From Mesorhizobium sp. B2-3-4 (GTDB lineage: Bacteria > Pseudomonadota > Alphaproteobacteria > Rhizobiales > Rhizobiaceae), in assembly GCF_006442315.1 (NCBI RefSeq), contig NZ_VFVY01000023.1, positions 60,178 through 124,177 on the forward strand: DNA of 64,000 nucleotides, read 5' to 3'. Positions 52,558 to 63,775 of the stretch are shown one piece after another. Both the position numbers and the translations under genes were made by a program. Numbering within the stretch: position 1 is the stretch's first letter; every line of letters starts with the position of its first letter. Under the pieces are notes generated by a model that worked only from the letters and a program-made list of their open reading frames with translations, was not told the DNA's origin and searched no databases.

Positions 52558-52664
52558 GCGGCCAAGGTAGAAAAGGTCAGAGCTGTGCGAGGTCTCAAGA
52601 GCGACGTTTTCCACCGCACCATCCACCCAAATGCGTCGGCGCATGCAATAAGTGACGATCCACA

Positions 52665-52812
52665 CAACCGGTGGAGAGGTCGATCCCGGGTGCCTACAAA
52701 GTAGGTGGGCGCCGTGTGAGAAAACCCACGGGTCTTCCCAGGGACAGCTCCCTAAGGATCGTTAAGGCCCCGGGGAAAAGTGTCTCCTGCCGGGAAGCGC
52801 AGACCGTCTTCT
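52665..52812 (-). ncRNA. ssrS: 6S RNA
   Basis: 6S RNA mimics an open promoter and holds RNA polymerase with the housekeeping sigma factor in stationary phase. Read on the minus strand, the region has a TATATT -10 element (52820-52815), then CGCTTCCCGG near the 5' end pairing with CACCCGGGA near the 3' end, a long central part with short hairpins (GGGAGCTGTCCC; CCTACTTTGTAGG) and a GC-rich terminal arm. No protein is coded. It lies just upstream of the cyclo-ligase gene, the conserved place of ssrS. The ends are approximate. Confidence 0.8.
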
Positions 52813-52833
52813 CCAATATAGGCCGATGGCTGG

Positions 52834-53259
52834 CTAAGCGCCAGAGAGACCGGCCTTCCCAGAGGCTTTATTCGCCACCCGCCTTTGCCACCAGACCAAG
52901 GCCGGCACAGCCAGCAGTTCGACGCAGAGCCCGGCAACGTGCCCGAGCGACGGCGCACCGGCCGTGAGCAACGATGCCAGCCGTGCCAGACCACCGGTGA
53001 AAGTGCAGGCGGCAAGCAGCCGAAACCGCTCGGTCTTCGTCTCAATGCCAGGAATGCAGCTGTACCAGGCGATGCCGATGGCCAGGAAGACGCCGGACAG
53101 AAAGCGAAAGTGGCTGTCGAGATCGACCGGCCATGGCGCCGCGACATGCAGGAATTCCGGTCCCGACAGGATGCCTGCGATGCCGACCAGGACCGGCGTT
53201 GCCGCAAGCACGCCTACTACGATCTGCAGTGCCGCCTTGCCGGATACGCTTCGATTCAC
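52834..53259 (-). CDS. DUF4345 family membrane protein
   Basis: The 141-residue protein has four membrane helices and the DUF4345 pattern (LDSHFRFLSGVFLAIGIAWY in the middle, GGLARLASLL after it). The function is unknown. GTG 53259 is preceded by GGGGAAAG; no ATG is well placed. It ends about 20 bases before the 6S promoter. Confidence 0.85.
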   Translation of the reverse strand: MNRSVSGKAALQIVVGVLAATPVLVGIAGILSGPEFLHVAAPWPVDLDSHFRFLSGVFLAIGIAWYSCIPGIETKTERFRLLAACTFTGGLARLASLLTAGAPSLGHVAGLCVELLAVPALVWWQRRVANKASGKAGLSGA

Positions 53260-53405
53260 GACACTTTCCCCTTTGGCCCATTGTCTGACCTGCGTTAGCA
53301 ACGAATATTTCGATCGCGGGTTTCAAGCCCGTTCGTCACAACCTGCCCAGACTTGCGCGGGTGACGCCCCATCCTTAGGGTCGCCGCAAACGGCCAGGAG
53401 AGAAA

Positions 53406-54245
53406 ATGCGTTTCGAAGGTACAGCTGCCTATGTCGCCGACAAGGATCTGATGGTCGCGGTCAATGCCGCGATCGCACTGGAGCGGCCGTTGCTGGTCAA
53501 GGGCGAGCCGGGTACCGGCAAGACGGAGCTTGCCCGCCAGGTGGCTGCGGCACTCGGCCTCGATCTCATCGAATGGCACGTCAAGTCGACGACGCGGGCG
53601 CAGCAGGGCCTCTACGAATACGATGCCGTCTCACGCCTGCGCGATAGCCAGCTCGGCGACACCAGGTTCAACGACATCAAGAACTACATCCGGCGCGGCA
53701 AGCTCTGGGAGGCGTTCTCGGCCGGCAAGAAGGTCGTGCTTTTGATCGACGAGATCGACAAGGCCGATATCGAATTCCCCAACGATCTGTTGCAGGAACT
53801 CGATAAGATGGAGTTCTTCGTCTACGAGACCGGCGAGACGATCCGCGCCGCAGTGCGCCCCATCGTCATCATCACCTCCAACAACGAGAAGGAACTGCCG
53901 GACGCCTTCCTGCGCCGCTGCTTCTTCCACTACATCCGCTTTCCCGACGTCGACACGCTGCACAGAATTGTCGACGTCCACTATCCCGGCATCAAGCAGA
54001 ACCTGGTGCGCGCGGCGCTGACCCAGTTCTACGAAATCCGCGATGTGCCCGGCCTCAAGAAGAAGCCCTCCACCTCGGAAGCGCTCGACTGGATACGCCT
54101 GCTGGTCGCCGACGACATCGCGCCCGAGGATCTTCGCGCCGACCCGAAGAATGCGTTGCCCAAGCTGCACGGCGCGCTGCTGAAGAACGAACAGGACGTG
54201 CACCTGTTCGAACGGCTGGCCTTCATAGCGCGGCGGCAGCAATAG
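53406..54245 (+). CDS. MoxR-type AAA+ ATPase
   Basis: The 279-residue protein has Walker A GEPGTGKT (33-40), Walker B LLIDEID (112-118), the sensor ITSNNEKELPDAFLRRC and the MoxR-type insertion. MoxR ATPases work as chaperones with a VWA-domain partner to insert metals or assemble complexes. The VWA partner gene is 810 bases downstream at 55056, with a GNAT and a hicB-like gene between. The client is unknown; relatives of this subgroup (CoxD-like) mature molybdenum CO dehydrogenase, but no such enzyme lies nearby. Confidence 0.93.
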   Translation: MRFEGTAAYVADKDLMVAVNAAIALERPLLVKGEPGTGKTELARQVAAALGLDLIEWHVKSTTRAQQGLYEYDAVSRLRDSQLGDTRFNDIKNYIRRGKLWEAFSAGKKVVLLIDEIDKADIEFPNDLLQELDKMEFFVYETGETIRAAVRPIVIITSNNEKELPDAFLRRCFFHYIRFPDVDTLHRIVDVHYPGIKQNLVRAALTQFYEIRDVPGLKKKPSTSEALDWIRLLVADDIAPEDLRADPKNALPKLHGALLKNEQDVHLFERLAFIARRQQ

Positions 54246-54323
54246 CGCTTTTCCCGCCCGTGGACCGTTGCCGGCAAACGGCCTCTGCCGCAGCCTTCCG
54301 GTCAAAGCTTTGGAGGAGAAAAT

Positions 54324-54770
54324 ATGACCGAGATAACCGTCCGCCCGCTGGCGCAGACCGACCACGCCGACTGGCGCCGCCTGTGGACCGACTATCTGAC
54401 CTTCTACGAGACCAAGCTGCCGGAAGAGGTCTATGCCATAACCTGGAAGCGGCTGTTCACCGAAGGCGAGTTCGAGCCGAAAGGTTTTATCGCGACGCTC
54501 GACGGCAAGGCCGTCGGCCTGACCCACTATCTCTATCACCGCTCCGGCTGGTCGGAGAAAAACAACTGCTACCTGCAGGATCTCTTCGCCGACCCGGACG
54601 TGCGCGGCAAAGGCATTGGCGCTGCGCTGATCAAGGCGGTCAAGGACGAGGCTGCGAAGATCGGCGTCAAGAATGTCTACTGGATGACGCACGAGACCAA
54701 CGCCACCGCCCGCAAGCTCTACGACCACGTGGCGCGCCGCACCGGCTTCATCGAGTATGATCTGCTGTGA
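54324..54770 (+). CDS. GNAT family N-acetyltransferase
   Basis: The 148-residue protein has the acetyl-CoA-binding motif A: LQDLFADPDVRGKGIGAALI (about residues 82-101), with RGKGIG as the pyrophosphate loop, and motif B near NVYWMTHETNATARKLYDHV. The substrate is unknown. It lies between moxR and the hicB-like gene, all in the same direction. GGAGG stands eight bases before ATG 54324. Confidence 0.92.
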   Translation: MTEITVRPLAQTDHADWRRLWTDYLTFYETKLPEEVYAITWKRLFTEGEFEPKGFIATLDGKAVGLTHYLYHRSGWSEKNNCYLQDLFADPDVRGKGIGAALIKAVKDEAAKIGVKNVYWMTHETNATARKLYDHVARRTGFIEYDLL

Positions 54771-54798
54771 CGCGATTTGAACGGCGGGAACGCGCTGA

Positions 54799-55047
54799 AT
54801 GACCTACTATGTCGGGATTTTGGACGGTGCCGATAACGTCTGGGGAGTTCGGATACCCGACCTTCCAGGCTGCCATGGAGGCGGCGCGAGCCCTGACGAA
54901 GCAGTTGCCGACGCAGTGCTCGCGGCATGCGAATGGACCGAGATACACGTTGCCAAGCGCCTACCCGTTCCTAGCCCACGTACGCTAGCTGATCTGCTCG
55001 GCGAAATCGATAATATCGCGGGTGAGTCCGCTGTGAGCATTGGTTAG
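54799..55047 (+). CDS. HicB-like antitoxin domain protein, no HicA partner
   Basis: The 82-residue protein has the HicB/UPF0150 fold: YYVGILDGADNVWGVRIPDL, PGCHGGGASPDEAVADA and a short C-terminal tail without a clear DNA-binding domain. HicB normally neutralises the HicA mRNA interferase. No HicA-like frame (about 60 residues with a GSH motif) was found on either side, so it is an orphan. It ends eight bases before the VWA gene. Confidence 0.82.
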   Translation: MTYYVGILDGADNVWGVRIPDLPGCHGGGASPDEAVADAVLAACEWTEIHVAKRLPVPSPRTLADLLGEIDNIAGESAVSIG

Positions 55048-55055
55048 AGACAGCC

Positions 55056-56246
55056 ATGTTCATCCCCTTCTTCCTCGAACTGAAGGCCGCGCGTGTTCCG
55101 GTTTCGCTCAGGGAATATCTGTCGCTGCTGGAGGGTCTGGAGGCCGGGCTGGTCGACTACGACGTCGAGGGTTTTTACTACCTTGCCCGCGCCGCTTTGG
55201 TGAAGGACGAACGTCACATCGACCGCTTCGACCAGGTGTTCGCGCATGTCTTCAAAGGCATTGAAGCGTTGGGCGGACCTGATGCGGTCGACGTCGCCAA
55301 TATTCCCGAGGAATGGCTCCGCCGGCTCGCCGAAAAGCACCTCACCGAGGAAGAGAAAAAGCTGGTCGAGGCGCTCGGCGGTTTCGAAAAACTGATGGAG
55401 ACCTTGAAGCAGCGGCTGGAGGAACAGAAGGGCCGCCACCAGGGCGGCTCGAAATGGATCGGCACCGGCGGCACCTCGCCCTTCGGCGCCTATGGCTACA
55501 ACCCCGAAGGCGTGCGCATCGGCCAGCGCGAGAGCCGCAACCGTCGCGCGGTGAAAGTCTGGGAAAAACGCGAATTCAGGAATTTCGACGACGCGGTCGA
55601 ACTCGGCACCCGCAACATCAAGATCGCACTGAAACGCCTGCGCCGCTGGGTGCGCGAGGGCGCCGAGGAGGAGTTCGACCTGCCCGGCACCATCCACGCC
55701 ACCGCCGAGCACGGCTATCTCGACGTCAAGACGCGGCCCGAGCGGCGCAATGCGGTGAAGCTCCTGATGTTCTTCGATGTCGGCGGCTCGATGGACGACC
55801 ATATCAGGAGCGTCGAGGAGCTTTTCTCGGCGGCGCGCGCCGAGTTCCGCCAGCTCGAATATTTCTACTTCCACAACTGCCTCTACGAAGGCGTGTGGAA
55901 GGACAATCGCCGCCGTCATGCGCAGGTTACGCCGACTTTCGACCTCCTCCACAAATATGGCCCGGACTATAAGGTCATCGTCGTCGGCGATGCCTCGATG
56001 AGCCCTTATGAGATCGCGCATCCCGGCGGCTCGGTCGAGCACTGGAACCCGGAAGCCGGCGCCGTCTGGCTCGGCCGGCTCCTGCAGCAATGGCCGAACG
56101 CAGTGTGGTTGAATCCCGAGAGCGAAAAGAACTGGGGCTACACCCATTCGATCGCGATGATCCGCGACATCTTCGGCGGCCGCATGTTTCCCATGACGCT
56201 GGCCGGTCTGGAAGCAGCGACCAAACAGCTTTCAAGGAAGCACTGA
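55056..56246 (+). CDS. VWA-domain protein (CoxE-like), MoxR partner
   Basis: The 396-residue protein has an N-terminal CoxE-like helical region (FIPFFLELKAARVPVSLREY) and a von Willebrand A domain starting near residue 230 (VKLLMFFDVGGSMDDHIRSV). The MIDAS motif appears as DVGGSM in place of DxSxS, so the first serine is replaced by glycine. It should act with the MoxR ATPase at 53406. It is read in the same direction as moxR, GNAT and the hicB-like gene. Confidence 0.9.
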   Translation: MFIPFFLELKAARVPVSLREYLSLLEGLEAGLVDYDVEGFYYLARAALVKDERHIDRFDQVFAHVFKGIEALGGPDAVDVANIPEEWLRRLAEKHLTEEEKKLVEALGGFEKLMETLKQRLEEQKGRHQGGSKWIGTGGTSPFGAYGYNPEGVRIGQRESRNRRAVKVWEKREFRNFDDAVELGTRNIKIALKRLRRWVREGAEEEFDLPGTIHATAEHGYLDVKTRPERRNAVKLLMFFDVGGSMDDHIRSVEELFSAARAEFRQLEYFYFHNCLYEGVWKDNRRRHAQVTPTFDLLHKYGPDYKVIVVGDASMSPYEIAHPGGSVEHWNPEAGAVWLGRLLQQWPNAVWLNPESEKNWGYTHSIAMIRDIFGGRMFPMTLAGLEAATKQLSRKH

Positions 56247-56268
56247 AAGACAGGGAAGAAAACATCCG

Positions 56269-57066
56269 ATGACCAGCTTCCTTTGCCTGCAATGCGGCGT
56301 CCAGTTCGAGGCAACGCAGGCGCCGCCCCGCCGCTGCCCGATCTGCGAGGACGAGCGGCAGTTCGTGCGCTGGGAAGGCCAGGCCTGGATAACCCCGGAA
56401 GAACTCGCCGCCACCCATCGGCTGGCGATGAAGGACGATGCCGGCGTCCTCGCCTTCGGTATCGAGCCACGCTTCGCCATCGGCCAGCGCGCGCAACTGG
56501 TGGAGACGCCGCACGGCAATGTGCTGTGGGATTGCATCCCCATGGTGAGTGACGAGGCGGTGGCCGAGATCAACCGCCGTGGCGGCCTGGCGGCGATCGC
56601 CATCTCGCACTGCCATTTCTATTCGGCGATGGCGCAGTGGAGCGAGGCGTTTGGCGGCGTGCCGATCTATCTCCACGCCGATGACCGGCAATGGATCATG
56701 CGGCCGCATCCCGCGATCGTCAGCTGGCAGGGCGATACGCTGCGCCTCAATCCCTCTGTCACCCTCATTCGCTGCGGTGGCCATTTCGCCGGCAGCCAGG
56801 TGCTGCACTGGGCGCGCGACGGCGGCAACGCCATCCTGACCGGCGATACCGTGCAGGTGACGCCGACGCGCCGCCATGTCAGCTTCATGTACAGCTACCC
56901 CAACCAGATTCCGCTGAACGCAGCCGCCGTGCGCCGCATCGCCGCGGCGCTCGAGCCGTTCGATTTCGACGACATACGCGGTGCCTGGTGGGACCTGAAC
57001 ATCATCGGCGGCGGGAAATCCGCCTTCGACGCGTCGGTCGCACGCTATCTCGCGGCCATTGCTTGA
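56269..57066 (+). CDS. MBL-fold hydrolase with N-terminal zinc ribbon
   Basis: The 265-residue protein starts with a zinc ribbon (CLQCGVQFEA with Cys5/Cys8, and RRCPICEDE with Cys24/Cys27). A metallo-beta-lactamase-type domain follows, with AIAISHCHFY (in place of THxHxDH) near residue 106, CGGHFAGSQVLHW and LTGDTVQVTP. The altered first motif has fewer metal ligands than usual, so activity is uncertain. It lies 22 bases after the VWA gene and may belong to the same transcript. Confidence 0.82.
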   Translation: MTSFLCLQCGVQFEATQAPPRRCPICEDERQFVRWEGQAWITPEELAATHRLAMKDDAGVLAFGIEPRFAIGQRAQLVETPHGNVLWDCIPMVSDEAVAEINRRGGLAAIAISHCHFYSAMAQWSEAFGGVPIYLHADDRQWIMRPHPAIVSWQGDTLRLNPSVTLIRCGGHFAGSQVLHWARDGGNAILTGDTVQVTPTRRHVSFMYSYPNQIPLNAAAVRRIAAALEPFDFDDIRGAWWDLNIIGGGKSAFDASVARYLAAIA

Positions 57067-57166
57067 AACCCTAAGGAAAATGCGCGCAAAACCGGTAACA
57101 AATGCCTATGTTGGTGCGAACATGAGGTTGCAAGCAATAACGAGCCGCCAAGGCTGAGGAGATCAA

Positions 57167-57571
57167 ATGGACACCCACACCTATCCCGTCACCCGCACCG
57201 ATGCCGAATGGCGCGCCCGGCTGACGCCAGAGCAATACGCGGTCATGCGCAACCATGGCACCGAGCGGCCGGGAAGCTGCGCCCTGCTCTACGAGAAGCG
57301 GGCCGGCACGTTTTCCTGCGTCGGCTGTGATCAGCCGCTGTTCCAGTCCACGCTGAAGTTCGAGAGCGGCACCGGCTGGCCGAGCTTCAACGATCCAGTG
57401 CCGGGCTCGGTCGAGACCACCGTCGACCGCAGCTACGGCATGGTTCGCACCGAATGCCATTGCGCGCGTTGCGGCAGCCATCTTGGCCATGTCTTCGAGG
57501 ACGGCCCGCCGCCGACCGGCCTGCGCTACTGCATCAATGGCGTGGCGCTGAAATTCGAGCCGGCGACCTGA
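57167..57571 (+). CDS. msrB: Peptide-methionine (R)-S-oxide reductase MsrB
   Basis: MsrB reduces methionine-R-sulfoxide in oxidised proteins. The 134-residue product has the structural zinc cysteines C51/C54 and C99/C102, the catalytic Cys122 in RYCINGVALKF and the substrate pocket GTGWPSF. No signal peptide is present, so it is cytoplasmic. A terminator follows. Confidence 0.97.
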   Translation: MDTHTYPVTRTDAEWRARLTPEQYAVMRNHGTERPGSCALLYEKRAGTFSCVGCDQPLFQSTLKFESGTGWPSFNDPVPGSVETTVDRSYGMVRTECHCARCGSHLGHVFEDGPPPTGLRYCINGVALKFEPAT

Positions 57572-57595
57572 ACAAACGTCAACATTCCTCGCGAA

Positions 57596-57618
57596 GGGCG
57601 GCTGCGGCCGCCCTTTTT
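57596..57618 (+). terminator. Rho-independent terminator after msrB
   Basis: GGGCGGC (57596-57602) and GCCGCCC (57607-57613) form a stem with a four-base loop and are followed by five T residues, 24 bases after the stop codon. Confidence 0.9.
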
Positions 57619-57628
57619 GCATGCCTGC

Positions 57629-57937
57629 TCAGACGACAACCGTGGCGATCAGCCAGAGCGCCGATCCCAGCATGTACAGCGAAGCGCCGGCGCCGCCGGC
57701 CTTTTCGGCGGTGCGCCACACCGCCAGCGTCAGGAAGATGTTGTAGGGCACCGGCAAGAAATGCATCGCCAGAACCAGCGCCAGCGGCTGTTTCAACCCA
57801 AGCAGGATCAGCGCAGCCACCGACGAAGCGACGCTGACGGCGGTGCCGACGACGATCATGTCGCGCCAGAACAACCGGTCGAGCGGCACGACGCCTTGCC
57901 AGCGCGAGCCAAGAAAAGCTTTGGCGGCAGGCATCAT
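57629..57937 (-). CDS. Small hypothetical membrane protein
   Basis: The 102-residue protein has three predicted membrane helices (about 26-48, 50-70, 80-100). I do not recognise a family. ATG 57937 or the adjacent ATG 57934 starts it; the first overlaps the stop codon of the upstream gene by four bases (ATGA), so the two are translationally coupled. Confidence 0.7.
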   Translation of the reverse strand: MMPAAKAFLGSRWQGVVPLDRLFWRDMIVVGTAVSVASSVAALILLGLKQPLALVLAMHFLPVPYNIFLTLAVWRTAEKAGGAGASLYMLGSALWLIATVVV

Positions 57938-58380
57938 ACCCTGTCCTGCCCCAACACCTCTATGACCGCGCGCTCGACGCGCGAGCACTCCGTCACCAGC
58001 CAGTCTGATATCGCCGGCCAGTTGTCTTCGGCATAGCAGTTGACCCGCCACATCGAATTGATGCCAAGGCCCTCGCAGCTCTGTTGCGGCGTGAGCCCCA
58101 GCCTGTCCTCTATCGCCGGCTGGAACGGCTTCAGCCGTGACCAGCTTTGCGTGGCGCCGAATTTCTCGTTGCGGCCGAAGAATACGCCGACATGGTTCTG
58201 TGCCGGCGCGACATACATGGAAAGGACCAGTGCGAAGTCGGGCAGCCCACGCTGCCAGAACCAGGGTCCGCGCCGCGCCAGCCGGGTTCTTTCTTCCGGA
58301 TGTCGTTCGGCGAACAGCGACCAGAAGCCGCGATGGCGAAATTCCGAGGCGCGACGGCCGCCGAAGTCGAACTCACTCAT
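57934..58380 (-). CDS. Hypothetical protein
   Basis: The 148-residue cytoplasmic protein contains many aromatic residues (FWSLFAERHPEERTRLARRG; FGRNEKFGATQSWSRLKPFQ; NCYAEDNWPAISDWLVTECS). The layout resembles DUF4268-type proteins, which are related to restriction-associated or nucleic-acid-binding proteins, but this is tentative. It overlaps the next gene by four bases and follows gapR by 31 bases. Confidence 0.65.
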   Translation of the reverse strand: MSEFDFGGRRASEFRHRGFWSLFAERHPEERTRLARRGPWFWQRGLPDFALVLSMYVAPAQNHVGVFFGRNEKFGATQSWSRLKPFQPAIEDRLGLTPQQSCEGLGINSMWRVNCYAEDNWPAISDWLVTECSRVERAVIEVLGQDRV

Positions 58381-58411
58381 GGTCGACTCCGCAAACCGTC
58401 ATGGGCCCGGC

Positions 58412-58672
58412 CTACTCCATGCCGAGCGCGGCCATGTAGAGATCGAGGATGGCATCCTCCTCCTGGCGTTCGGCCTGATCCTTCTTGCGCAACCGGATGA
58501 TGGTGCGAATTGCCTTGGTGTCGAAGCCGGTGCCCTTGGCCTCGGCGAACACTTCCTTGATGTCGTCGGCAATCGTCTTCTTCTCTTCCTCGAGCCGCTC
58601 GATGCGCTCGATCAAGGCGCGCAGCTGGCCGGCGGCAACAGTCTGGCTGGTCTCGGTGATATCGTCGGCCAT
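58412..58672 (-). CDS. gapR: GapR-type nucleoid-associated protein (DUF2312)
   Basis: The 86-residue protein matches DUF2312 throughout (LRALIERIERLEEEKKTIAD; DIKEVFAEAKGTGFDTKAIR; TIIRLRKKDQAERQEEDAIL). GapR of Caulobacter is an essential tetrameric DNA clamp that binds overtwisted AT-rich DNA and stimulates gyrase and topoisomerase IV. Length and sequence agree with this role. Confidence 0.94.
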   Translation of the reverse strand: MADDITETSQTVAAGQLRALIERIERLEEEKKTIADDIKEVFAEAKGTGFDTKAIRTIIRLRKKDQAERQEEDAILDLYMAALGME

Positions 58673-58820
58673 GTTTTTCTCCGCGTCTTGTGGGCACCGC
58701 GATTCTGGCGCGGCAAAATTGGAGCGGGTTCGATGCCCGAGCGGACGCGGCGGGTCAAGACATTATCGATGTCTGGTGATCGGCTGCTGCCAGCCGTCCC
58801 CAGTGTGATCGGGCGACGCG

Positions 58821-62279
<3,459 letters not shown>

Positions 62280-62366
62280 GGACTGGGCTCCAGCTACGGA
62301 AGGGACGGGAAATCGGTGCAATGATTAGCGTGAAAATGCTGCAGTGCAAACAGAATTGACACAGGA

Positions 62367-62380
62367 TTCAATCGATTGAA
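62367..62380. promoter_or_regulatory. Candidate operator upstream of pyc
   Basis: TTCAATC-GATTGAA is a perfect 14-base palindrome; the half AATCGATT occurs again directly beside it (to 62388). It stands 88 bases upstream of the pyc start. LacI-type or related regulators bind sites of this form. The regulator is unknown. Confidence 0.45.
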
Positions 62381-62600
62381 ATCGATTCTTTGCGCCGGAC
62401 CCGGTCGCATCCGGTCAAATAGGCCGGAAAGCGCCAGCACCGGCCTTCAAGACATGATCGTTTCGCGGCTAAACCAGTTTCCTGAAAGCCTGAAACGGCT
62501 TTCGTCTCGCATCCGCATCGAGCATCCCGAGTGCGTCAGGCACTCCTGAAGAGCCCGGCCACGCCGCGGTCCGCCGTGTCCATCCGGATCAGGCGCGCGC

Positions 62601-62631
62601 AAAAGAAAATGCCCGGCGCAAGGCGCCGGGC
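62601..62631 (-). terminator. Rho-independent terminator after the livK-type gene
   Basis: On the minus strand GCCCGGCGC and GCGCCGGGC form a 9-base stem (62631-62611), followed by ATTTTCTTTT. It lies 28 bases after the stop codon. Confidence 0.92.
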
Positions 62632-62659
62632 ATCGTTGGTCTCGGACTGTCCGAGCGGC

Positions 62660-63775
62660 TTATTTCGGGAACCAGGAGTACTTTCCGTCGTCCTTCTTCT
62701 TCCATTCGTACATGATGTAGCCGGGCAGCTTCGGGTCACCCTTGGCGTCATAGGCGAGATCGCCCAGAACGGTCGCGAACGGTCCGTTCTCATGCAGCGC
62801 CTTGGCAACGGCCTGCGGATCGTTCGACTTGGCGGCGGTGGCCGCCTCGGCGATCGCCTGCACGGCGGCATAGGCGTAGAGCGTGTAGGCTTCCGGCTCG
62901 AAGCCCTGCGCACGGAACTTCTCGACGAGTTCCTTGTTGGCGGGGATCAGGCGCGGGTCCGGGCCGAACGTGTTGAGCGTACCGGCGACGGCGTCGCCCG
63001 CGATCGCGGCCAGTTCGTCCGTCACGATGCCGTCACCCGACATCAGCGTCGCCTTCAGGCCCTGGTCCGCCGACTGGCGGATGATCAGGCCGGCTTCGGT
63101 GTGCAGGCCACCCCAGTAGATCAGGGTGACGCCGGCTTCCTTCATCTTGGCGATGAGCGCCGAGAAGTCCTTGTCGCCGACATTGACGCCTTCATACATG
63201 ACTTCCTTGACGCCCGCGGCATTCATTGCCTTCTTGGTTTCGTCAGCCAGGCCCTGGCCATAAGGGGTCTTGTCATGGATGACGGCGACCTTGGCATCCT
63301 TGAAGTTCGCGGCGATATAGGCGCCGGCGATGCCGCCCTGCTGGTCGTCGCGTCCGCAGGTGCGGAAGACGTTCCACAGGCCGCGCTCGGTGAACTGCGG
63401 GTTGGTCGCGGCGGGCGTGACTTCGACGATGTTGTTTTCGGCGTACACTTCCGAGGCCGGGATCGACACGCCCGAATTGAAGTGGCCGACCACGAACTTG
63501 ACGCCGTCGCCGACGAACTTGTTGGCGACCGAGATGCCCTGCTTCGGATCGGAGACGTCGTCGCCGACTTCGAGCTTGATCTGCTCGCCGTTGATGCCGC
63601 CCTTGGCGTTGATCTCGGCAACCGCCGCCTCGGCGCCCTTCTGCAACTGCGCGCCGAAGGCCGCGTTCGGACCGGTGATCGGGCCGGCAACGCCGAACAT
63701 TACATCAGCCCACGCGTTGCCACCGAACGCGACGAGCGCGGTCAGGGCCACTGCGGACAAAAGTGACTTTTTCAT
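62660..63775 (-). CDS. Branched-chain amino acid ABC transporter substrate-binding protein (LivK-like)
   Basis: The 371-residue protein has a signal peptide (residues 1-23, cleavage AWA-DVM) and the type I periplasmic binding fold of the Leu/Ile/Val-binding family: VAGPITGPNAAFGAQLQKGA near the start, VVGHFNSGVSIPASEVYAEN, and VIHDKTPYGQGLADETKKAM. It captures branched-chain or related amino acids for a Liv-type transporter. The permease and ATPase genes are not in the window; a binding protein alone is common in rhizobia. Confidence 0.95.
   Translation of the reverse strand: MKKSLLSAVALTALVAFGGNAWADVMFGVAGPITGPNAAFGAQLQKGAEAAVAEINAKGGINGEQIKLEVGDDVSDPKQGISVANKFVGDGVKFVVGHFNSGVSIPASEVYAENNIVEVTPAATNPQFTERGLWNVFRTCGRDDQQGGIAGAYIAANFKDAKVAVIHDKTPYGQGLADETKKAMNAAGVKEVMYEGVNVGDKDFSALIAKMKEAGVTLIYWGGLHTEAGLIIRQSADQGLKATLMSGDGIVTDELAAIAGDAVAGTLNTFGPDPRLIPANKELVEKFRAQGFEPEAYTLYAYAAVQAIAEAATAAKSNDPQAVAKALHENGPFATVLGDLAYDAKGDPKLPGYIMYEWKKKDDGKYSWFPK

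Larger units (their letters stand above)
62280..62659. other. pyc/livK intergenic region
   Basis: This 380-base gap lies upstream of pyc and downstream of the livK-type gene, both on the minus strand. It holds the palindrome at 62367-62380 and the terminator at 62601-62631. An open frame covers part of it but shows no start or conserved-looking sequence. Confidence 0.5.

Noticed and set aside
53406..56246. MoxR-VWA module as a defence or CO dehydrogenase maturation locus
   Set aside because: No effector nuclease, phage-related gene or CoxMSL-type enzyme lies nearby; only a generic chaperone role can be supported.
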